Below are positions 12,285 to 23,357 of a DNA stretch of 64,000 nt, piece after piece (positions within the stretch are counted from its first letter, which is position 1; every line of letters begins with the position of its first letter). Made by a program: the position numbers and the translations under genes. The notes beneath the pieces were generated by a model. That model saw nothing but the letters and a program-made list of their open reading frames with translations, was not told where the DNA came from and ran no database searches. This DNA is from Odontesthes bonariensis (lineage: Eukaryota > Chordata > Actinopteri > Atheriniformes > Atherinopsidae): positions 14,096,436 to 14,160,435 of the forward strand of contig NC_134506.1 of NCBI RefSeq assembly GCF_027942865.1. Direction: 5' to 3'.

Positions 12285-15200
12285 TCAGTTCCCGGCCTGT
12301 GTCCAAGAAGCGCTCTTCCACGCCTTGTCCCTCTGAATCCACAGCCATCGTGACGCTTTCTCAGCGGCCTCTGTAGCAGAGCGGATGGCTTTCCTCTTAC
12401 GTGCCCCTGTGATGCCTAGGAGACTGTAGGCCCTGCAGAGTGACTTCCCTGCAAAGCCCCTTCCCCCGACCTCAATGTGCAGGCACCTTGCTCTCCACCC
12501 CCTGTTGCGGCAGTCCTCCACCAGCTCAGCGTATTTCTCTCTCTTCCTCCCACTGGCTTCCTCCATCCTCTCCTCCCAGGGCACCGTCAGCTCCAGCATG
12601 ATGACCTGCTTGGAGGACTCTGATTGCAGCACAATGTCTGGTCTCAGGCGTGTCTCTATGATGTTCTCAGGGAACTTGAGCTGTTTTCCCAAATCCACCC
12701 TCAGCTGCCAGTCCCTTGCTGTTCCCAGAATTCCTGCTTGGGCCTTTGGCTGGGGAGGAGGCTTTTCCCCAGCCTTCACGAATGGTATCCTGAGCCTCAG
12801 TGGTTGTAAGTGCTTGCTGTGGTCAATGGCACAGTGGATGGACTCAGCAACTGCCTTCAGCACCTGGTCGTGGCGCCAACGATAGCGCCCATCTCCAAGT
12901 GCCTTAGGACAGCTGCTGAGGATGTGCTCCAGTGTTCCTCTTCCCTGGCACAAGGTACATGATGGAGCTTCTACCTTACCCCAAAGGAAGAGGTTTGACG
13001 GGCTGGGCAGGACGTCGTAAATAGACTGGATGAGGAATTTTATGCGGAGTGGTTCTGCCTTCCACAACTCCGACCATGAGATTTTCCTGTCCATGGCTTC
13101 CTCCCATCTGGTCCATGCGCCCTGCTGCTTCAGCCCCACCCACTGGCTTGCACGCTGATCTTCGACTCCAGCACGCACCTCGAGTTGGACCCGGTCCCGC
13201 CTTTCCTTGCCCCTGAGCCTGCTAAGGTGGGTTGTTGGTATGGTTCCCAGTCCCGCCCGGCCAATAGCCACGGATCCCACAAGCTCTTTGTGGAACAGCC
13301 GAGCTTCTGCCTGGTTCACTGCCTCCTGCGCCCTCCACTTTCTGCCTGTCCTCACCTCAATCGCAGCTTGAGCAACCTTTGGGTCCTTCGATTCCCTGAA
13401 TTGGAGAACCTCCCTTGCCCTGGCTACCATGAACTCCTCTGCAAGGCCTTTGATTGGTAAGGTCAGCTTGTTGTTGTTGCCGTAGAGGGCGATGCTGCTG
13501 AGACTCCGAGGGAGCCCCAGCCAGCGTCGGAGGTGGCTGCTGACCCTCCGCTCAAACCCTTCCACGGTGGACATGGGGAATTCGTAAACCAGCAATGGCC
13601 ACAGTATCCTGGGCAGGATGCCATGCTGGTACACCCATGCCTTGAACTTCCCCGGGAGACCAGATTTGTCTACCGCAGTTAGCCAGCCGTCCAGTTGTTC
13701 ATTGGTAGCCCTGATGGAAGCTGTATCTTTCAGGGAGCAGTCGAAGATCTTCCCCAGGCTTTTCACAGGCTTCTCCGGGACTGATGGGATCTGAGAGCCT
13801 CCTAGGAAGAAGCTGAACCGGTCGGTCACTTTCCCTCCCTTTAGGACTAGAGACCTGGATTTCTCCGGCTTGAAGCGCATGCGGGCCCAGGTGGTAAGCT
13901 TCTCCAAGCCCTGGAGGATCCATCTGCATCCTGGTACTGACGTTGTTGTTACTGTCAGATCGTCCATAAATGCTCTGATGGGGGGCTGACGGATCCCGGA
14001 CTTGGTTATGGGCCCTCTGCACTCCGGCTCGGCAGACTTGACCAGCATGTTCATGGCCAAGGCAAAGAGAATCACTGAAATGGTACATCCAGTGATTATC
14101 CCTTTCTCTAGCCGGTGGCGCTCTGATGTAACTGCGCCAGAAGAGAATCTCAGGTAAAAGCTGTTATAATAGTCCATGATTAAGGCCTTGATTTTACAAG
14201 GGACATGGTGCCTCTCCAATGCCACCTCCACCAGCTTATGGGGTATAGAGCCGTATGCATTAGCTAGGTCCAGCCAAAGCACAGATAGGTTCCCTTTCCC
14301 CTCTCGGGCCTCTCTTATCAGCTGTGTCACCACTCCACTGTGCTCCAGGCACCCCGGTACCCCTGGGATCCCACCCTTTTGTACTGAAGTGTCGATGTAC
14401 TGATTCCAAAGTAGGTAGTCTGACAGCCGGTGGGAAAGGATACTGAAAAATATCTTCCCCTCGACATTGAGCAGCGAGATGGTCCTAAACTGCTCTATGG
14501 TAGTAGAACTCTCTTCCTTCGGAACCCACACTCCTTCTGCAGATCTCCATTGGTGGCCGACAGTCCCTCTCCTCCAGATTGCCTTTAGGATTTTCCACAG
14601 ACGGCTCAGGAGCTTGGGGCACCTCTTGTACACCAGGTAGGGTACTCCATTGGGTCCAGGTGCTGAGTTGTTCCTTGCAGCCTTGACCACAGACTGAATT
14701 TCTTTCCAGGTGGGGGCTTTGGTGTTGAGCTCACAGGCTGGCTCCGGTGGCTTGATCAGGTCTCTGCATTCACCTAGGTCCTCCTCCCTCACTGCATCGC
14801 TGTGTGTTTCGTGGAGGTATGAGTCTACCTCCTCTTTTGCGCAGGTTAGATGGCCACTGCGCTTCTGGCCTAGCAGTTGTTTGGTGAACCCAAAGGGGTT
14901 AGCTAGGAATGCAACGCGTCTTTTAGCCCTTTCCTTCGCCCGTTTCCTATGCCACTCTGCTCTTCTGAGGGTTAGCAACTTCTTCCTCAGGACACAGCGA
15001 ATTTCTGCTAGTCCCGGCTTCAGGTCCTCACTTGCCCTTTTGAACTGGCTCTTCAGGTCCCTGAGTTCCCGTCGCAGCTGTGAGATCTTCTCTGCCCTCC
15101 GGTTCTTGGAGTAAGGGTTTGCTGCAGCACGCTTCTCAACTATTCCAAACCTTTCAGTGGCGATGCTGATGACCATGGTGGCCATTACTTGGAGTTTCCT

Positions 15201-15797
15201 GTCTGCCCCTCCTCTCATTGTGGCTTCCAGGATACCATCCAAATCGTCATCAAGCTTCTGCCACTCACTCGCTTTACTGGCAGGAGGCCACTTGACCCGC
15301 TTTTGGTGTTGTGGAATGTCTGGAGCTAGGGCTTCCCGAGCAAGGAGGTTCTGGGCGCTGTGGGTTGACTCCTGGCTCGGATCCTCCTGCGTCTCACCAA
15401 GGTCCTCTGGAGTCTGTAGGGGCCTGTGGGGCTCGACCCCCACTGGCTCCTCCTGCGGCTCGCAGAGGCTGTTCCTTGTGCGCTGCTCTGGTTGCTCTCT
15501 CACCAAACATCCCATCTTGGTCTGGTGGATCTTCAAACCCCGCGGGTTTTTGCAGCTCTTGCCGCATATGCACGTTGTATTCGTTGTCGGTTGTCCGTTT
15601 GCATGGGTCGTTGCCTGGTTGTCCGTCCGGTTGGGGTGCTCATTCTCCCCCCCTCTCGGGCTCCCCTGGGGGTATGTTCCTTTAAGACGTTTCGTAGCTG
15701 AGTAGGGTTTCTTCCTCTCGGAAGATGCAGGGCGGGTTGCTGGCCCTTCCTGCCCCAGTTGCCGTCTTTCCGTGCTGTCCGCTGTCTCTCCAAGCCG
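12285..15797 (-). CDS. LINE polyprotein: zinc finger, reverse transcriptase, CCHC knuckle, restriction-like endonuclease
   Basis: The protein copies its own RNA at a nicked chromosomal target. Numbering from the TTG codon at 15536, it has 1,083 residues. Reverse transcriptase spans about 285-600: APGPNG (292-297), RTISLLN (351-357), catalytic WLDLANAYGS with Asp423, TGCTISVILF (482-491), FMDD (523-526, in place of the usual YADD), and SLGKIFD (593-599). A CX2CX7HX4C knuckle is at 860-876. The restriction-like endonuclease follows, with RPDIVL (965-970) and Glu982 in MLELTVPWEE. A lysine/arginine-rich coiled segment (145-210) precedes the RT. Upstream, the frame stays open for 87 more codons to 15797 and encodes a CX1CX12HX5C finger (C-I-C-GKSC...GLKIH), but contains no ATG; the first ATG lies just after the finger's histidine. 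All catalytic residues are present, so the copy may be functional. Confidence 0.93.
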   Translation of the reverse strand, partial: RLGETADSTERRQLGQEGPATRPASSERKKPYSATKRLKGTYPQGSPRGGENEHPNRTDNQATTHANGQPTTNTTCICGKSCKNPRGLKIHQTKMGCLVREQPEQRTRNSLCEPQEEPVGVEPHRPLQTPEDLGETQEDPSQESTHSAQNLLAREALAPDIPQHQKRVKWPPASKASEWQKLDDDLDGILEATMRGGADRKLQVMATMVISIATERFGIVEKRAAANPYSKNRRAEKISQLRRELRDLKSQFKRASEDLKPGLAEIRCVLRKKLLTLRRAEWHRKRAKERAKRRVAFLANPFGFTKQLLGQKRSGHLTCAKEEVDSYLHETHSDAVREEDLGECRDLIKPPEPACELNTKAPTWKEIQSVVKAARNNSAPGPNGVPYLVYKRCPKLLSRLWKILKAIWRRGTVGHQWRSAEGVWVPKEESSTTIEQFRTISLLNVEGKIFFSILSHRLSDYLLWNQYIDTSVQKGGIPGVPGCLEHSGVVTQLIREAREGKGNLSVLWLDLANAYGSIPHKLVEVALERHHVPCKIKALIMDYYNSFYLRFSSGAVTSERHRLEKGIITGCTISVILFALAMNMLVKSAEPECRGPITKSGIRQPPIRAFMDDLTVTTTSVPGCRWILQGLEKLTTWARMRFKPEKSRSLVLKGGKVTDRFSFFLGGSQIPSVPEKPVKSLGKIFDCSLKDTASIRATNEQLDGWLTAVDKSGLPGKFKAWVYQHGILPRILWPLLVYEFPMSTVEGFERRVSSHLRRWLGLPRSLSSIALYGNNNKLTLPIKGLAEEFMVARAREVLQFRESKDPKVAQAAIEVRTGRKWRAQEAVNQAEARLFHKELVGSVAIGRAGLGTIPTTHLSRLRGKERRDRVQLEVRAGVEDQRASQWVGLKQQGAWTRWEEAMDRKISWSELWKAEPLRIKFLIQSIYDVLPSPSNLFLWGKVEAPSCTLCQGRGTLEHILSSCPKALGDGRYRWRHDQVLKAVAESIHCAIDHSKHLQPLRLRIPFVKAGEKPPPQPKAQAGILGTARDWQLRVDLGKQLKFPENIIETRLRPDIVLQSESSKQVIMLELTVPWEERMEEASGRKREKYAELVEDCRNRGWRARCLHIEVGGRGFAGKSLCRAYSLLGITGARKRKAIRSATEAAEKASRWLWIQRDKAWKSASWTQAGN

Positions 15798-15813
15798 TCA
15801 CCACTCTATTCAT
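15682..15813 (-). CDS. Short upstream frame at LINE 5' end
   Basis: The first ATG of the element (15813-15811, in a good ACCATGA context) opens a 43-residue frame, MNRVVTAWRDSGQ..., ending at TAA 15684-15682. It overlaps the zinc-finger extension of the main frame in a different register. It could be a regulatory upstream frame, or the true N-terminus of the polyprotein separated by one frameshift in this copy. I recognise no domain. Confidence 0.35.
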   Translation of the reverse strand: MNRVVTAWRDSGQHGKTATGAGRASNPPCIFREEETLLSYETS

Positions 15814-15875
15814 GGTCGTCAACCAGTCTCTTCCTGGACGTCACTGGCTTTGCCAGAGTGATACGGTTATTCAAT

Positions 15876-18800
15876 TATGTCACATATCACACCCTCCAAT
15901 CTTCTCTTGTTTGATGTCTTCCTCAAATGTCCCATATGAAGGCTCTGTGTTGCAAATCCAACAAAACCTAAGAAAGAACTTTCAGAAAGCAATACAACAT
16001 TTAAAAAAAAAACAAAAAAAAACGCAAGTGATATTCAGAATAAATATTTTGTCAAATGTTTTGTTGTTGAGACATTATTATTTCTGAGAAGTGTTTTTGT
16101 TGTTGCATTTTCTTTTTTTTTTTGTTATTTTTGAAAAGCTGTGTTTGCTGGACACAGGATTTGGTTTTCTAAAAATGACCCGTAACACTTTTATGTATTT
16201 GTTGTGTTTTTCTGTACAGTTTTCTGTTACATTCTGAAATAATGTCTTATGTACTATTTCGGGAAATGTCCTGTGTCATTGCTGTAAATTTTGTTTAGAA
16301 GATCAGAGCTCATGTTGTCTTTTCTATTAAAATGATAAGAGCCATTAAAAATCCTTTAAATGCATCGTGAAATCAGTTTGGCAAACAGTTATTCTAACAA
16401 CATACACTATGTGCTGGGGATTTAAGATCTGATGGGAGATCTTTTGAGACATAAAATGAGACATAAAAATGGCCCTGATGCAACAAGTATGCTCATTGTC
16501 ATTGTACCATCTTGTTAATTTCTGATTAACTTTGTATTCTTTAGTTTAGTGCAATAAGTCATTTTAAAAATGATATTTCACTAAATCAGAGTAGCACACC
16601 TGATTCATAGATCGAATTCCAAACCCATTTTCTAGCGGCCTGGGCGAGTATCAGAATCATAAACCTAAACCTTGGGATCGTCATAAAACTGAGTCTGACT
16701 TGGGTGAGGGCCAAGGCTGTGTGACATGATATTTGTGCATTTGTTTACTTTCACAGCATTGTAGCTTGTTTAGGCCTCCATTGGGGGGAACAGCATCCAA
16801 GAAAACGTGGAAGGAAACGGGATGAAAACAAAGGAAAAGGAAGGGAACCCAGTGAGATGGAGACTGTCCGTCACTGATCTTGGTGTGGCGCCACTGCTAC
16901 AACTAATGCCTATTGTCACTCACCGAGAACCTTGTATTTATTTATCTAATGACAGAACAAATAACCAAACAAAACAGAGGGGGGAATTGATGTGTTATCG
17001 CATTTAACCCAGTCACTGATCCTCACTGAGGATGACTTGTATTAAAAAGCTGGCGTCTAAGTAGGTGCATCACATTATTGGATCAGACTGTAAGCTGCAG
17101 AGCTGTTGATGCTTTTTATGCATTTATGAGAGATTACAATGTGGAAATGACGGGAAGTGAGAAAATAGAGGTTAATGGGGAGTGAAATGCATCAACAGTC
17201 GCTAGTGGGATTCAAATAAGGAAGTTGTGGCTTGTTGGCGGCTAAAAACAGGGCCACCATGACGCCCCTGCTGCACCATTTTTAGAGTCTTGCCATCACA
17301 GAATTGCAACTCAGTCAGAGTATACTGATGAGTTCATTTCATATAAGTTAACAACCAAGCTTGAAAACTGTGGAGACTAAAATGTTTTAATAAAAACATA
17401 GACTGTGAAATAGTCTTATAAATGAAAAATGTAATCAGGTAAACTAATAGTGACATAATTTATGTATGTTTTAATTATACATACGCCTGCCTCATGTCAT
17501 ATAAAATTTCGTTCTTTTTTTTCTTCTTTTTTTACAATGCCCTTCATTTATTCTTGAATATTCTGGTTTTCCATATTTCTACCTTTTTTCCAGACTTTTA
17601 TGCTGCATCATATCACCTTGTTTTCACTCTGAATTTTCCACAGAATAACTGCTTCGTGCTCTTTTGAAGCTTTGCACTCTTTGATTTTGAGGCCTGATGA
17701 CTGTCTGCCTTAGTTTTGCAGTTATCTTAAATTAAATGTGCTTCAGGTTGTTCCACTTTTTGACTGAAAATGGAGATACAACGAAGCAACTGTGGCTGTA
17801 GATCAAAGGAAGAAAGTGCTGCCATATGAGGACTGAACTGGGCTGTGTAGGACTGTTTGAACCCATATTATTATTGATCTTGTTATTCCATTTTCTTAAA
17901 TTTGTCTTAAATTGATTTACATTGCAACTGACAACCCCTACACTGTTTACATTTGAGTCGTCCTGTTCTCACCCTGTTGGTCACTTGTAAGCCACTTTGG
18001 ATTGCATTAGCCTCCACATAAGGAAACACATGCGTATTCTGGTCTTCAAATGATTTGAAATATGTGTATCCACAGATGAAATACTCTATATTTCTCAAAA
18101 TCATGTAAGTTTTCAGTTGAAGTATGAGATCAAAGCTTCATGGTTATCTTTAGCTGGCAAATATATAATGTACACAAAAGGATTTGATTTGATTAATTCA
18201 AATTCCTAACCTTGAGGGTGAGGATTTGGAAGACTACAGCGAGTAATAAAACAACATAATGAGGCCGATGACCAAAACAAACCTTGAGATCCTCAGGATG
18301 TTTCAGTCATTTTGTCGAGGAATTTTCCTGCAGTGTCCGGGTTGAAAAAAGAGGTTATCTTTGCTGTAAATATGTCTCAATTGTGGCGCTACGGTTTTAT
18401 TCTTTTTCCCTGATTTACTGATTTATTTACTGGGTCACATGGCATGCATCTCATCATTAGACTTCTGGGACATCCCGTTGGCTTTGCATGACAGGTCTGT
18501 TGTACAGTTCTTATCTTATCCTGTTTCTTTGTAAAAGCTTGTTGTTTCTTCCTCTTTTTCTGGAGAATCTTTAATTAGACATGACTAAATCAAACTCCTG
18601 CTTTTTACACTTCCAGGTTTAGGACATGCATCAAAGTATTATCAACTAACAACCAAACATATCATCCAAATGATTACACCAAAACTACATGCCAGGCGAA
18701 GGCAAGCAGACTGTCGCACTCCAATTCTCTGCATTGTTCTTTCTGCTCACACTTGCCACCACGTTACCAACATACAACTTAACTGCCAACAGTTTGGTGG

Positions 18801-19205
18801 ACCATTCAAGTGTGTTGTGCTACTAGAGGCTCAGCCTTGTGCCAATAGACAAGCGTTGCAGGCCCACTTTTTTTTTTTTAACCTTTTACCTTTGGCCTCA
18901 GCTGCAGTTAGTGACATCTAATCAAACAATCTATCAAAGCTGAAGGCTTCACAAGGTTTCAAGCCGCATTTCTCCATTTGTGTGAAGACGCCGTCAGAAA
19001 TGGACTTTGACTTTGGAGAGGTCTTTTTTTTAAGATCTGCTGAGTAGCTTTCTGTGTCAAGTTAACTTCACAGTAAGTGAGAGCATTAAGATCTGTGTTT
19101 TACAGCATTTTCCTTCCATCATTAGTTTACTGTATTGATGAGTATCAACACTAATTTAGCAATCTCAATTTTGCATGGAACCCCACGTGCATTGTAGTTT
19201 GACTG
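15876..19205. other. AT-rich intergenic DNA
   Basis: No gene supported. Only scattered short open frames and A/T homopolymers (for example 16003-16022 and 17515-17534). No recognisable transposon. Confidence 0.5.
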
Positions 19206-19208
19206 TAA

Positions 19209-19786
19209 GGTGCTGTTTACACATACCCGGGTATTTTGATAAACGCATATTTTCTAACCTTCGTTTGCAAAAATAACTAGGTGCCCCGTTTTTTTTTAAA
19301 AAACACGTCTACATTGATCAGCATAAAAACGCTGTCAAGAGCTGTTAAATTACGCCAAGCCTGACGGTGGCAGTGTCCCAAACGTATTATGTGAGGTACT
19401 GTACAGTTCTTCACACAGCAGTAATTTCCAGGCATGTTCTTGCAATTCCGGACTGTTTAAACTTACTGATTTAAAAACACACGCGTACACTGTAAACGAA
19501 CGGAGAGAATGGCGTTTTCACGCTAGCATCCTGCCAACATGGCGGATAGGGGCGGGGCTCTGTACTACAACTCCTCATTCTCAATTGCCCAAAACTCAGT
19601 TTTTGTCTCTTTCAACCAGTTTATACACAAACGCTAAACAGAGTTTTTTAAAAATCTCCACTTTTGCCGGAGTTTTTTTATCCCTCGTTTTCGGAGGAAA
19701 AAACTTCGTTTGTGTATAAACGAAAGGCACAAACAAAGGGAAAGGTCTTCGTTTATCAAAATACCCGGGTATGTGTAAACAGCACC
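19209..19786. mobile_element. MITE with perfect 38-bp terminal inverted repeats and TAA target duplication
   Basis: The ends GGTGCTGTTTACACATACCC... and ...GGGTATGTGTAAACAGCACC are exact reverse complements for about 38 bp, flanked on both sides by TAA (19206-19208 and 19787-19789). A 3-bp TWA duplication is typical of PIF/Harbinger and ISL2EU-type elements. The 578-bp interior has no coding capacity. The identical termini suggest a young or well-preserved copy. Confidence 0.85.
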
Positions 19787-19789
19787 TAA

Positions 19790-20567
19790 AAGTCCACAGC
19801 AGTATTATTGATCTACTGTGGCATGTTAAGGTTTAGTTTAAGCTTCCACTAAAATGAAGAGCCGAGGCACAAAAGGATGCCCTGATTTCCAAAAAGTATA
19901 TTGTTAAAGTAACACTTTGGAGAATTTGGCAGATTCTTTTGCTCTTTTTGCTCTCCATTCAATGATGGGACGTAACACCTCTTGTCAAACAAATCTACGT
20001 GTAAGCCCTGCACATGTACAGCCCTACACATTCATTTTTTGTCATGTTGAAGAGGCCAAAAAGATGCCACCAAAAGCCTACAAACACGTAAAAAAATGAT
20101 GTGGTGCAGGGCTGGAGACCAAAGTTGGGAACTGTGGTAACTCAGCCCCCAGGCACTCGAGGGTAGTTTCAGGACAGGGAATGTGCATAAAAAAGGTCAG
20201 AGAAATACATAATTCTATTTTCAATCCATTAAAGATTAAAAATAACAGCAAAGGAAAAAGGCCTGAAGACAAAGTTTGGGCATCCTGTTAGTTAGTTCAT
20301 TGTATCACATCTTATATTCTGTGTTTCTTTATTTTTAAGTGAGGTTCTGTACACTACTCGTAAGAGTTGAGATAGACAGATAAACTAGAAAATAATTCCT
20401 ACTGATAGGCTTTTAATTCATGGTTTCAGTTGGTTATTTATAAGTTTGCTTAAAAAAAGAATAGGATAAAAAAGATTAAAAATAATAAAACAAACAAAGT
20501 TAAAACCCAACAGGATAAGTGTGAGGGTCATGGTATAAGCTCCATTTTGGATTTTCAAGAGTGTATA
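19790..20567. other. Non-coding interval between MITE and SINE
   Basis: No gene or repeat recognised; A-rich at 20450-20510. Confidence 0.45.
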
Positions 20568-20860
20568 TGGTAAATGGACTTAATTTAATATAGCACTTAG
20601 TCTAGTTGACCCCTAAAAGCGCATTATTTACAGTCCAAGCCACATTAACTTATTCACACACACAAACACACACACACACACACACACTTCTCAGTGTCCA
20701 CAGTGTTACAGGATACACAATGCTTTTATTATCACATACGTTCATAAACCGATGAACACATCGGAGGCAATGTGGGCTTTGGAGTCTTGCTCAGTGACAC
20801 TTTGACATTTGGTCCAAGGGCGCTGGGAATCAAACCAATGGATGGACTGTACCAGAATTT
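20568..20860 (-). repeat. SINE-like repeat with internal (CA)n
   Basis: Begins GGTAAATGGACTT...AATATAGCACTT and continues through CACACA to CTTGCTCAGTGACACTTTGACA and GCTGGGAATCAAACC. This is the reverse complement of the teleost tRNA-SINE tail that ends in AAGCGCTATATAAGTACAGTCC (compare 43839-43996). A (CA)n run sits at 20658-20686. Confidence 0.6.
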
Positions 20861-20879
20861 AATGCAGTTTAACTTAATG

Positions 20880-20992
20880 TATTTTTCCCACTACCAGGGA
20901 AACGTTTCTCCTGCCACTTATTGAAAAGGCCCCAGCCGGGATTTGAACCAGAAACCCCCTTGCTGTGCTAACCACCACACCACCGTGCAGCC
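20880..20992 (-). repeat. Copy of the GGCTGCACGG interspersed repeat (reverse)
   Basis: Contains CCCCAGCCGGGATTTGAACC and ends CACCACCGTGCAGCC, the reverse complement of the head of the repeats at 26368-26693 and 37225-37375. Class uncertain; it is a very common fish interspersed repeat. Confidence 0.7.
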
Positions 20993-21652
20993 TTTACACA
21001 GTAAACAATGAGCCACAACTCCAGAGTCTGGTGAAATGTTCCTAAAGGTCTTCTGCAGTCAGTCAATTTGCCTTTCAAGCAATACCACAAGCAGTTTTCT
21101 TTTAAAGTTTAGTCACTCCTCCAGACCTCAACTTTACTTCCGTCATATTTCCTAACTGTGCTATGAACTCAAAAAACCTTTACGTTTCTACTCTTCTGCT
21201 TTGTGGGGACAAATCATTTTAATTTTCAAATAATTTGGCAGCTGCGAGGATGGTCCCATTGCTGTTAATTGATGGAACAAGGGTAAAGGAGCCGATAGAA
21301 TCATTTTTATCCTTTATGCTCACATAATCAATTCTACTTCCGTGTAACTGCTTATGCTGCAACTATTCCTGAATGAAAGACCTCCAGCACGGCGTTTGCT
21401 GACAAAAGAGGCCGGGACATGCTGGACTTCGTGAGGGCTGATGAGATCCACAAACGTTGATAAATTTTCCTCCATTAGGATGTCTGACTCATAAGGTAGG
21501 ACAAAAGATTTCTACTAATTTTTGCCTACTACAACAGATTTAAGTTGAGACTTTATAAACAAGATCCGGGTTAAGTCTGGGACTTTAATTTAAAAATAAA
21601 GACTGGTACTAAATAAATAACTCTGTGCGCATGTTAAAAGAAAAGATTAAGA

Positions 21653-22298
21653 ATGGGCAACTGGAGTTGTTGGAGTTGTGGAGGAGACGCAAAAAGAATG
21701 TTTTGTGGAAATCGAGATAACATAAAGTACTTGGGGAATAAAATGGGAAAACAAGTACGGGTTTTCAGGAAGGTTAGTAAAAAGTGAGTGTGAGAAATTA
21801 GTAAAAGACAGAAGAAAAGCCAGAAATTAAACCTAAGAAAAGACAAATTAGTGGTCTTTTAGAAGCAAAAAAACTGGTTGACAGAGGCAAAGAAAAGATG
21901 AGAAGGAATAAGAAAAGGCAGAGAAGATAAAAAAGACGGAGACACATACAGAAGTGATGACTCTGACTGACAGAGAAGATGACAATGTAACAGGTAGGAG
22001 ACATGGACACGGACCGAGTCCTGACCCTCCACTTGGACCTATGCCGAACCCCCCAACTTACCCAGATCTAGATCAAACGGCACCAATCTACCTTGACTTA
22101 AGACAATTAGCACAGACAGGTCCAACACCTCCTCCAGAACCGACAGCAGTTCAAAATGCAGAGAGTAAAGTGTGGCATGGTGTGTTACTAGTATGCATGG
22201 CAGTAGAGTTAAGCCAAGGGGCAGAGACTATAAAACAGGGAGGGGAGTTCATTTGGGTCCCTCTTCTTGACTTGACACTACCTGAGAGTAGTGTTTGA
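21653..22298 (+). pseudogene. Probable gag (matrix/p12-like) remnant of the retrovirus
   Basis: An ATG at 21653 opens MGNWSCW (a myristoylation-type start) but the frame ends by 21788. A second open stretch at 21954-22298 is rich in Pro with NPPTYPDLDQ and PTPPPEP, resembling the proline-rich matrix/spacer part of retroviral Gag. The assignment depends mostly on position before the nucleocapsid knuckle. Broken by stops and frameshifts. Confidence 0.4.
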
Positions 22299-23141
22299 GC
22301 AGCCTTTGTCTGTTGATTTGAGACTTGTTTGGTGAGGATCACAAAACTTGGAGTGTTTGCTTAAGAAAAACAGCCAAGATATAAGGTATCCTTAAGCAGG
22401 AGAAGTTATTTTATCATTTTGCATATCTTGGATGGTTAACATTGTGCTTGACACAGCTTTCAGTCACCTGCATGTCTCTGATTGGGAGAAAGGGGGGGCT
22501 GTGCTCCAGACTACCAGATTTACTTATTGTTTTTACCTAAACTTGTTCAGACAGTGTTTTATTTAATGTTAACATTCATTTTTGTTGTTATTTTACCAGT
22601 ATAGCATTGGAGGTGCTAACCACTGTTTATCCCACTTTTAGTTTTTGGAGTGTTCTTTGCATAACAAATTTCTTTCTTTGTCTGAGACATTTGGCTTTAC
22701 GAAGGAAGCTGATTAATTGGGAGAGTAGTGTTTCTGCATGTGTTTTGCTGTGTTGTGAATTACTATTATTTATGGTGTTTTCTGTTTTATGTATGGTGCT
22801 AGTTTAGCCTGCTATTAATTCTCTACCACATTCTCCATAGTAACGCACCCGCATTTACACTGCCAATTTAACCTTTTTAAAGCCTTTTATTTTATTGTAA
22901 ATAAAATGTATATTTTTTTTAGTATAGTGGTCCCTTGTTCCAGTTTATTCTGGGTTTTCGAGGTTTAATATCACTCGGTCACAAAAGGAAGCAAAACATT
23001 TAAGGTCAGGAAGTACAGGCAGTAGTTTTGGGACAAAACACACGATAGACCACAGCACAGGACGTTTGACTAGCGTTTTAGAGCATTATAAATGTGCTGA
23101 AAATCACTTTAATCACAAGAAAAAGATGCAAAAAGGCACAA

Positions 23142-23357
23142 GTCTTTATGTTAACAGATGAGGAGGGAGATTGTGTATTTCCAAGCAGAGCATGGCAGGG
23201 GACGTGGCCGGAGGAGAGGAGAGGAGGCAAATCTCAAGATGACAGAAACTCTTGCTACGTTTGTGGTAAGCAGGGACACTGGGCTCCTGACTGCAGAAAA
23301 AGAAAGGATGGACCTCGGGGAGGAGGAGAAGGCTGCAACGACTGGACTGCGTGACTT
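23142..23357 (+). pseudogene. Gag nucleocapsid remnant with CCHC zinc knuckle
   Basis: One frame contains CYVCGKQGHWAPDC (23253-23294), a perfect CX2CX4HX4C knuckle with flanking basic residues (RKRK) and a preceding Arg/Gly-rich stretch, as in retroviral nucleocapsid. It ends at a stop at 23355. The upstream link to capsid sequence is lost. Confidence 0.7.

Larger units (their letters stand above)
12170..15863 (-). mobile_element. RLE-type non-LTR retrotransposon (R2/R4/HERO superfamily), apparently intact
   Basis: A 3,694-bp insertion bounded by a perfect 12-bp duplication. Its single long frame runs 15797-12285 without stops. The 3' part after the stop (12284-12170) is a short GC-rich UTR without poly(A), as in R2-like elements. 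The 5' end begins with a hairpin CTGGC-AAA-GCCAG (15856-15844). The element is far richer in GC than its AT-rich surroundings, consistent with a recent arrival. Endonuclease type (PD-D/ExK, C-terminal) separates it from apurinic-endonuclease LINEs. I cannot place it firmly among the R4/Dong (Rex6), HERO or NeSL groups by eye. The plus-strand open frames across this interval are shadows. Confidence 0.93.

Noticed and set aside
12475-15705. Plus-strand open frames of up to 182 codons across the LINE
   Set aside because: They are antisense to the GC-rich LINE frame and show no family features; the minus frame explains the open reading.
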